A stretch of DNA of 11,775 bases, taken from the NCBI GenBank assembly GCA_958417755.1, contig CATZDY010000083.1, positions 1-11,775 of the forward strand. Reading direction: 5' to 3'. Within the stretch, counting starts at the first letter, position 1; every line of letters starts with the position of its first letter. A program made the translations under genes and the position numbers. Shown one piece after another: positions 6,855-11,775 of this stretch. This DNA comes from an uncultured Peptococcaceae bacterium. GTDB lineage: Bacteria > Bacillota > Desulfotomaculia > Desulfotomaculales > Desulfocucumaceae. The notes under the pieces are model-generated. The model was not told where the DNA came from, made no database searches, and saw only the letters and a program-made list of their open reading frames with translations.

Positions 6855-8086
6855 ATGCTGTGTTTTGCAAAGATTTGCTCTTATCCTTTTGATTCTCCCA
6901 ATGGGATACAATCAAAGCGCAGGCCGCATCCCCGGTGATGTTCACTGTGGTGCGCCCCATATCAAATATGCGATCAATGCCCACCACCAAAGCAATCCCT
7001 TCCACCGGAAGGCCCACGCTCTCTAAAACCATGGCCAGCATTACCACCCCAGCCCCAGGAACTCCGGCTGTGCCGATGGAAGCCAAGGTAGCAATCAACA
7101 CAATGGTAAGCATCTGCCCCAAGGTCAAGGTGATGCCAAAGCATGCAGCAATAAATACCACGCAAACCCCTTGATAAATGGCAGTACCATCCATATTGAT
7201 GGTGGCACCCAAAGGCAACACGAAACTGGTCACATCTTTTCTAGCCCCCAGTTTTTGCACCCCTTCCATATTCAAAGGCAATGCTCCCACAGAAGAAGCG
7301 CTGGAAAAAGCCAAGATCATAGCAGGCAACATACCTTTGAAAAAAGTCCCTAACAACCTTGCCCAAGGCTTTGACTGCCACAGAATAGACCACCAAAACA
7401 TGGCCCAAATAGGCCAAATAGGCAACCCCTAAAACCATGGCCAATGAACCCAAAATTCCGGGGCCGTTTTCCGCCACCACTGGAATGATCAAACAAAACA
7501 CCCCCAAGGGCGAAAGCTTGATGATCATTGTCATAACTTTCATAGAAATCTCTTGCAAACTTTCCACCAACGCGGCTGCCGGAGCACCTTTGGGACCCAC
7601 TAAGATAATGCCAAAACCGAAAAACAAAGCAATGACAATCACTTGCAACATATTGGCATTCACCAAAGGAGCCAGTATATTGGCAGGGAAAATATTCACC
7701 AAAGTATCCATTAAACTGATGGAGGCAACCCCTTCGTACACCAAATCACTGGTTTCCAATACTGCAAAATGACTTTGCCACAAGCTGGCAAACAAAAGAC
7801 CAATGCTCACCGCACAAGCAGTGGTACATAAATAAAAACCAACGGTTTTTCCGCCAATGGAACCCACTTTCCGGATATCTTTTAAAGAAATGACCCCCAT
7901 AATAATGGAAAACAACACAATGGGTACCACAATGAATTGGAGCAAATGTAAAAAAATCGTGCCCAAGGGTTTGAAATAGATACGGGCTACCTCCGGATGG
8001 CCCATTAGCCCCATACCCACCAAAATTCCCAAGGCAAGACCTATAAAAATCCAGGCAGCCAAAGAAAGCTTTTGCAATTTCTTCAT
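6844..8086 (-). pseudogene. Dicarboxylate/amino acid:cation symporter (DAACS, GltP-like), frameshifted
   Basis: Two overlapping frames together make one sodium/proton:glutamate or dicarboxylate symporter of about 413 residues, a normal family length. The first part (8086 to about 7346) carries transmembrane segments 1-5 or so. The second (to 6844) carries the substrate core: re-entrant loop AFSSASSVGALPLN, the NMDGT motif, re-entrant loop GTAGVPGAG, and DRIFDMGRTTVNITGDA, whose arginine in MGRT is the residue that binds the side-chain carboxylate in glutamate/aspartate transporters. The join falls in a run of six A on the plus strand (7340-7345). With five, the reading would be GKVVRDFFKGMLPAMILAFS, as the family requires. 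As written, translation continues about 35 codons out of frame and stops near 7241. The start at 8086 follows AAGGG at 5-nt spacing; the in-frame ATG at 8122 lies at the predicted transcription start. A sequencing error is possible. Confidence 0.85.
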
Positions 8087-8091
8087 CGTAT

Positions 8092-8100
8092 CCCTTCTTC
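8092..8100 (-). promoter_or_regulatory. Ribosome-binding site that sets the transporter start
   Basis: GAAGAAGGG lies 5 nt before the ATG at 8086-8084 and supports the start MKKLQKLSLAAW over a start 12 codons upstream. Confidence 0.6.
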
Positions 8101-8123
8101 TCACTTCATTACAGTATGGCATG

Positions 8124-8132
8124 ATTATATCA
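8124..8132 (-). promoter_or_regulatory. Extended -10 promoter of the transporter gene
   Basis: The minus strand reads TGATATAAT: a perfect TATAAT (8129-8124) with an extended -10 TG. The -35 position is poor. Transcription would start near 8117, giving a leader of about 30 nt before the ATG at 8086. The promoter implies that the transporter is expressed independently of the kinase operon upstream. Confidence 0.6.
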
Positions 8133-8159
8133 TCATTTCACCGCACAATACATGCTGTT

Positions 8160-8179
8160 CTTTCCCAGCCACGGGAAAG
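8160..8179 (-). terminator. Stem-loop after the kinase gene
   Basis: CTTTCCC (8160-8166) and GGGAAAG (8173-8179) form a perfect 7-bp stem with a 6-nt loop, 47 nt past the end of the histidine kinase gene and just before the transporter promoter. There is no T-tract on either side, so it is a weak terminator candidate or an mRNA 3'-end structure. Confidence 0.35.
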
Positions 8180-8225
8180 ACAAAGCTGCCCCCATTCTGG
8201 CCTTTACTTGAGCGAGGAATAACAC

Positions 8226-10036
8226 CTACAGCAGTCCGCCAAGCATCAGTTCCTCTCGCCATTTCAGGATCCACTGCTCCAAAGTGCAGGCCAGAAGGTC
8301 AGGGTCAATGGGTTTGGCAAGGTAAGCACTCATCCCTACTTCTTTGGCTTGTTTAACATCCTCGTCAAAGGCATTGGCAGTCATGGCAATGATGGGGATT
8401 CCCGCCCCTTCTTTGCTCACATGCCGAATTTTCTCCGTAGCCTCGTAGCCATCCATGATGGGCATTTTGATGTCCATCAAAATAGCTTGATAATAACCTG
8501 CTGGACGGCTTTGAAACAGCTCCAGGGCCTGTTCTCCATTGATAGCTTCCTCCACCAGATATCCCTGCATATCCAATAAAGCCCGGGCAATTTCCCGGTT
8601 CAAATCATTATCCTCTGCCAATAAAATCCTGGCCCCAGCGGTTGCCTTATGGTTTGGTTCTGGCATCTTTTCAACCCCTGGGCTGGGCTCCCGGGCTTTT
8701 TCAAAGGAAATGGTAAAGAAAAAGCAGCTACCCTTGCCCAACACACTATCCACTTTCATGCAACCACCCATTTTTTCCACAAGTTCCTTGGCAATGGCAA
8801 GACCCAGTCCTGTGCCTTGGATTTGATTGTCCCGGGCCCACTTATCCCGTTCAAAGGCAGTAAAAATGTGTTTTAAAGCCTCTGGCGTGATACCAATCCC
8901 CGTATCCTCCACCTGAAAATATACCTTGGTGTGTGTTTCATCCATTGCTATCTGCTGGATGGTAACCCCTATCTTTCCTCCCTTTGGCGTATATTTCATG
9001 GCATTGCCAATGATATTCACCAATACCTGCTTAAGCCGAAGCTCATCCCCTTTGCATCCACCCCATATTGCAGTAATGTCAAAAGTTCGTACGCAAGTTT
9101 TGTCAGTTGAAAATCCTCTTCCCGCAACAGAATTTTTCCACTTTCAATCCGGGCCATATCCAGCACATCATTGATCAACATGGTCATATAGGCTGTGGAA
9201 CTTTGAATTTTCACCAAACAATCCCGCACCTTTTCCTCATCCTGGACAGCCTGCAAGCCAATATAGGTCATCCCACTGATGGCATTGAGAGGTGTCCGCA
9301 TTTCATGGGACATATTGGAAAGAAAGTCGCTTTTCGCCCTGCTGGCCTTCTGGTATATCCGGGTAATCCGGCGATACAAGGGGACTGATAGCAAGACAGC
9401 AAGGATGGTTAAAATCACTGTTGTTTCCACAGCAGAGGTTTTTATACCATCCAAGGCAGCAGCCTGCTCCTCCATATCAAATTCAATCCCAATGACACCA
9501 ATTACCTTGCTATCAGCCCTGTTCTCATGAATGGGAAAATAGGCGTTTGCAATCTTGCCCCACTGGGTATCCAGCATCTTGTCAGGCAGCACCTGTTCCC
9601 CTTGCAAAGCTTTGTTCATATTGGGAATGATTTCTTGTTCAATGGGAGTTCCGGGGGCTGCAAAGTCCCCGGCTTCCCTGGAGAGCCCGTCCACCACATA
9701 AATGTATTGCCCATTATCCGCCACCTTGGCTGTATAGAGATAGCGGATGCCCATGGCGTCCCGAATGGTCTTAAGCTTATCTTGTACTTCCAGATATATT
9801 TGTTTTTGCATATCCTCCGGCGTATTGATTGCTGTAAACATATCCACAAAGATATAATCATCCAGGCAATGGTAAATCCGTATGGACTGATTTTGATACC
9901 CTTGGATAATACTAGCCCATGTTTTCTGATAGTTTAGAAAGGAAATAAAACATACTGAACATATGACAATGGCAGCGGTGAGGCTGGCCACCAAACAATC
10001 ATTTTTGGTGATTCCGGGCTTTTGTCTTTTTTTCAT
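8226..10036 (-). pseudogene. Hybrid sensor histidine kinase-receiver, disrupted by an out-of-frame deletion
   Basis: The N-terminal frame (10036-9017, 339 codons) has a transmembrane helix at 16-34, an extracytoplasmic sensor (35-200), a second helix at 203-222 and a HisKA domain with the phospho-acceptor in NMSHEMRTPL (H244). It ends in an unrelated tail, FGLSRYW. The next frame resumes the kinase from about 9047 with DELRLKQVLVNIIGNAMKYT (N box), then EDTGIGI (G1), GTGLGLAI (G2) and a receiver with an intact ED pair, acceptor in LMDIKMPIMDG, MTA and AKP lysine. About 17 residues expected between the AKG after HisKA and GDELR are missing as well as the frame, so this is a deletion of about 49 or 52 nt, not a simple indel. 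GGAGG, 7 nt before the ATG, lies inside the preceding cyclase gene, with an ATGA overlap. No HPt domain is encoded. The kinase is probably inactive. Confidence 0.85.
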
Positions 10037-11331
10037 TCCCCTTCCTCCCTGCCATCACAAAGAATAAGCTGATATTGATCACGACCCCTTTCCTTGGCGT
10101 GATACATGCACTGATCCGCTTTCCGAACATAACGACCGTCCATGCGTAAAAGGAATTGTTGATAAGGGATAAGACAAGCTCCCATGGAAATGGTCATTTG
10201 CATGGCCCGGCCCTGCATATCAATATTGCGTACCCTGGTGATACAATGTTCTAAAATCCCCTGGGCTGTCTCCTGGTCTTTCACTGCCACCACACATAAA
10301 AATTCCTCTCCACCAAAGCGAATCACACTGCCAGGATAAGGAGCAAAGGCTTCCTTCAATATGACCGCTGTTTGTTGTAAGCAATGATCCCCGAACAAAT
10401 GCCCGTAAAGATCATTGATTGCTTTAAAATGATCAAGATCCGCCATGGCCACCATGGCATAAGCTGGCGGGTGCTTCAAAGACGCCATGCGTTTACTTAA
10501 AATCTCGCCCATGTATTTCCGGTTATAAACCCCAGTCAGGGCATCCGTATATAAGGTATTTTTGATCTCCTTTTTATAAGCCCAATAGGCAAGAAAGAAC
10601 AGAAAAAGAACAAACAGATTCGTAAGCACAAAGGCCAATAACAACCGGAAAAAGGTAGCTTGGCGATATTCTACAAATTTTTTAATCTCAAAATCCACCC
10701 CAAGCATACCCGCAAAAGTACCCTCCACAGTATACAAAGGCGCAAACCCGCTGAGCAAAGTACCCCATTCATCCTTGGTAAATTCATGGCAAGGCGCTTG
10801 CTTGTCATATAAGTCCGCAAAATCAGGCCGCAGATAAGAATACCGATACACATCTTGATAATCATCAGCATACCGCTGGGGCGTGGCTACCTTTTCCATA
10901 TCCTCCTTTGCCAAAAGCACATCTAAAAGCCAAACAGAGTCCAAAGGAGTACCCAAGGGAGCTTCATAAAAGTCCGCTGTGTCCTTGTCCACATAATATT
11001 TTACCTGCTTGGGCGTTAATTTGCGTTCTACATACACATATTTTACTTCACTGCTAAAACTGAGCCCCTCCACCATTTCCCTTAAACGCTTGTTTGGAGG
11101 ACTTTGTTCTGCTGCTTTAAAATCCATGTGGAGCAGCTGATCCAATTCAGCATCTGTGAGCTTAAAATTGGCAGCCAATAACAGTGCTATGTCTTCGCCA
11201 AAGCTGCCGGTCACCTCGTAGTAATCTCTAGTCATCACGCTGTAGCTATTATGAAGCATCCCAAAAGAGGCTGTAAAAAGGGCTATCACACCTATGGCAA
11301 AGCACCAAATATATTGCTTTCGTTTTTTCAA
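10033..11331 (-). CDS. Membrane diguanylate cyclase with extracytoplasmic sensor and GGEEF domain
   Basis: The protein has 432 residues. A transmembrane helix at about 8-27 precedes an extracytoplasmic domain (28-225), a second helix at 227-250, then a GGDEF-type domain: DALTGVYNR at 263-271, metal ligand D298 in MADLDHFKAIND, and RFGGEEF at 338-344. The active-site signature is intact, so c-di-GMP synthesis is expected. The RxxD inhibitory site is absent (PYPGSVIR there instead), so product feedback by that route is not. The start is a TTG at 11331-11329: an in-frame TGA lies 11 codons upstream, no in-frame ATG lies between, and GGGAG is 9 nt before the TTG. The stop overlaps the kinase start by 4 nt, so the two are translationally coupled. 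The sensor domain resembles that of the kinase. Confidence 0.9.
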   Translation of the reverse strand: MKKRKQYIWCFAIGVIALFTASFGMLHNSYSVMTRDYYEVTGSFGEDIALLLAANFKLTDAELDQLLHMDFKAAEQSPPNKRLREMVEGLSFSSEVKYVYVERKLTPKQVKYYVDKDTADFYEAPLGTPLDSVWLLDVLLAKEDMEKVATPQRYADDYQDVYRYSYLRPDFADLYDKQAPCHEFTKDEWGTLLSGFAPLYTVEGTFAGMLGVDFEIKKFVEYRQATFFRLLLAFVLTNLFVLFLFFLAYWAYKKEIKNTLYTDALTGVYNRKYMGEILSKRMASLKHPPAYAMVAMADLDHFKAINDLYGHLFGDHCLQQTAVILKEAFAPYPGSVIRFGGEEFLCVVAVKDQETAQGILEHCITRVRNIDMQGRAMQMTISMGACLIPYQQFLLRMDGRYVRKADQCMYHAKERGRDQYQLILCDGREEGE

Positions 11332-11340
11332 AACCCATCT

Positions 11341-11349
11341 CTCCCTTTT
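11341..11349 (-). promoter_or_regulatory. Ribosome-binding site for a TTG start
   Basis: AAAAGGGAG lies 9 nt before the TTG at 11331. An ATG at 11338 is closer to this site but is in a different frame and encodes nothing recognisable, so the TTG is preferred. Confidence 0.55.
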
Positions 11350-11363
11350 TTCAGCGCTTTCTC

Positions 11364-11392
11364 ATATTAAAAACCTTTGCCTTAAAGGACAA
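11364..11392 (-). promoter_or_regulatory. Candidate promoter of the cyclase-kinase operon
   Basis: TTGTCC (11392-11387) and TAATAT (11369-11364) are 17 bp apart on the minus strand, about 32 bp before the TTG start codon. Each hexamer matches the housekeeping consensus at four of six positions. The arrangement closely resembles the candidate promoter of the other cyclase at 3983-4011. Confidence 0.4.
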
Positions 11393-11431
11393 CAATATGC
11401 CAAGGCCCTGAACTTGCCAAACCCATGGTCC

Positions 11432-11440
11432 TTATCCACA
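11432..11440 (+). promoter_or_regulatory. Perfect DnaA-box 9-mer
   Basis: TTATCCACA is an exact match to the strong DnaA-box consensus, about 40 bp upstream of the putative -35 of the cyclase-kinase operon. Only one perfect copy was noticed, so this is not an origin. It could be a titration or regulatory site, or chance. Confidence 0.3.
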
Positions 11441-11613
11441 GGGCAAGGTAAAACCATTTCTATGTATATGTTAGCCATAAGCCCCACTTTTTCCTTTACC
11501 AGCATCCCAAGGAATATTGGTCCAGGGGAAAAGGCAAAAAAGGAGGAAGACCGCAGAAAACAAGGGCAATCCCCATCCAGTTTTGCAGTGAAATTCTAGT
11601 TGTCTGGATATCA

Positions 11614-11642
11614 AAACAGGTTGCTCAACGAGCAACCTGTTT
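11614..11642. terminator. Strong stem-loop, probable bidirectional intrinsic terminator
   Basis: AAACAGGTTGCT (11614-11625) and AGCAACCTGTTT (11631-11642) form a perfect 12-bp stem with loop CAACG. On the plus strand a T-rich stretch follows (11641-11661); on the minus strand the arm ends in TTTTG. In this all-minus context it most likely ends a transcript entering from beyond the right edge, and so insulates the cyclase-kinase operon. Confidence 0.7.
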
Positions 11643-11661
11643 ACTTCTTTATTTTCTTTTT

Positions 11662-11704
11662 GCCAACCTTCTTTTTGGTTAGCCCCTATTTTATTGAAAA
11701 TAGG
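11662..11704. repeat. Two adjacent small hairpins
   Basis: The first pairs 11662-11668 (GCCAACC) with 11677-11683 (GGTTAGC), 7 bp with one wobble on the minus-strand RNA. The second pairs CCTATTTT (11685-11692) with AAAATAGG (11697-11704), a perfect 8 bp around ATTG. They stand directly upstream, in the minus direction, of the strong terminator and may be part of the 3' end of an outside transcript. Confidence 0.4.
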
Positions 11705-11775
11705 CCCCAGTATTGTAGGTTTGCGCATAAAAATTGCACAGAGCCGGATTTTTTATCATCAATTGATAGCGAAAA

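Larger units (their letters stand above)
11393..11775. other. Non-coding right edge
   Basis: No credible gene was found. Open frames that cross it (for example 11728-11471 on the minus strand) lack a ribosome-binding site and run through a strong stem-loop. It holds a DnaA-box 9-mer, a bidirectional terminator, two further hairpins and, at the far edge, a palindrome ATCAATTGAT (11758-11767). Confidence 0.5.

Noticed and set aside
6600..6911. N-terminal extension of the EAL protein by 104 codons
   Set aside because: It has no domain signal, runs over the transporter 3' end, and its ATG lacks a ribosome-binding site; the ATG at 6599 has a strong one just before the REC fold.
7340..7345. Programmed ribosomal frameshift in the symporter
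   Set aside because: The needed shift is +1 (or -2), there is no classic slippery heptamer for that direction, no stimulatory structure was recognised, and the family is not known for recoding.
8087..8122. Transporter start at the upstream ATG (8122)
   Set aside because: It would be nearly leaderless relative to the TATAAT at 8129-8124 and lacks a ribosome-binding site; the ATG at 8086 has AAGGG at 5 nt.
11471..11728. 85-codon minus-strand open frame
   Set aside because: No ribosome-binding site, no recognisable domain, and it reads straight through the 12-bp terminator stem.
11332..11775. c-di-GMP (GEMM) riboswitch upstream of the c-di-GMP genes
   Set aside because: I looked for the conserved CACGCA / GGGCAAACC core in all intergenic regions on the minus strand and did not find it.
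1..11775. Mobile elements, CRISPR arrays, tRNA or rRNA genes
   Set aside because: No transposase or integrase motifs, no regularly spaced repeats and no tRNA-like cloverleaf were recognised by eye.

Overview
The window comes from a member of the Bacillota. All genes lie on the minus strand, ribosome-binding sites are strong GGAGG/AAGGGGG types, base composition is moderately AT-rich, and there is an adjacent phasin-like/UbiB-like gene pair. That pair, and the general style of the proteins, would fit an anaerobic Negativicutes or clostridial lineage, but this placement is inference.

Layout in the direction of transcription (right to left). (1) About 440 bp of non-coding DNA at the right edge holds stem-loops including a strong terminator, a perfect DnaA-box 9-mer and a promoter. 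(2) A two-gene operon with a 4-nt overlap encodes a membrane diguanylate cyclase (GGEEF, TTG start) and a hybrid sensor histidine kinase-receiver. The kinase gene is broken by an out-of-frame deletion of roughly 50 nt at the start of its ATPase domain. The extracytoplasmic sensor domains of the two proteins look homologous. (3) A dicarboxylate/glutamate:cation symporter gene (DAACS family) has its own extended -10 promoter and is split by a +1 frameshift in a run of six A/T. (4) A soluble REC-GGDEF-EAL-PAS-PAS protein has degenerate REC and GGDEF domains, while its EAL phosphodiesterase domain keeps every expected catalytic residue. (5) A membrane Cache-GGDEF diguanylate cyclase keeps both its active site and an inhibitory I-site. 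(6) A phasin-like/UbiB-like operon follows, behind an extended -10 promoter. (7) A large two-tier inverted repeat lies in the next gap, and the left edge holds the 5' part of a YbaK/EbsC-type Cys-tRNA(Pro) deacylase gene.

The theme is cyclic-di-GMP control: two membrane cyclases that would make the messenger in response to external signals, and one cytosolic phosphodiesterase that would destroy it under a phosphorylation-independent REC and two C-terminal PAS sensors. The linked histidine kinase and transporter may once have sensed and imported a small acidic metabolite, but both look inactivated. No mobile element, CRISPR array, tRNA, rRNA or recognisable c-di-GMP riboswitch was seen. I see no clear case for an entirely new system. 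The most distinctive items are the shared sensor in the DGC/kinase pair, the pseudo-receiver phosphodiesterase, and the two neighbouring disrupted genes.
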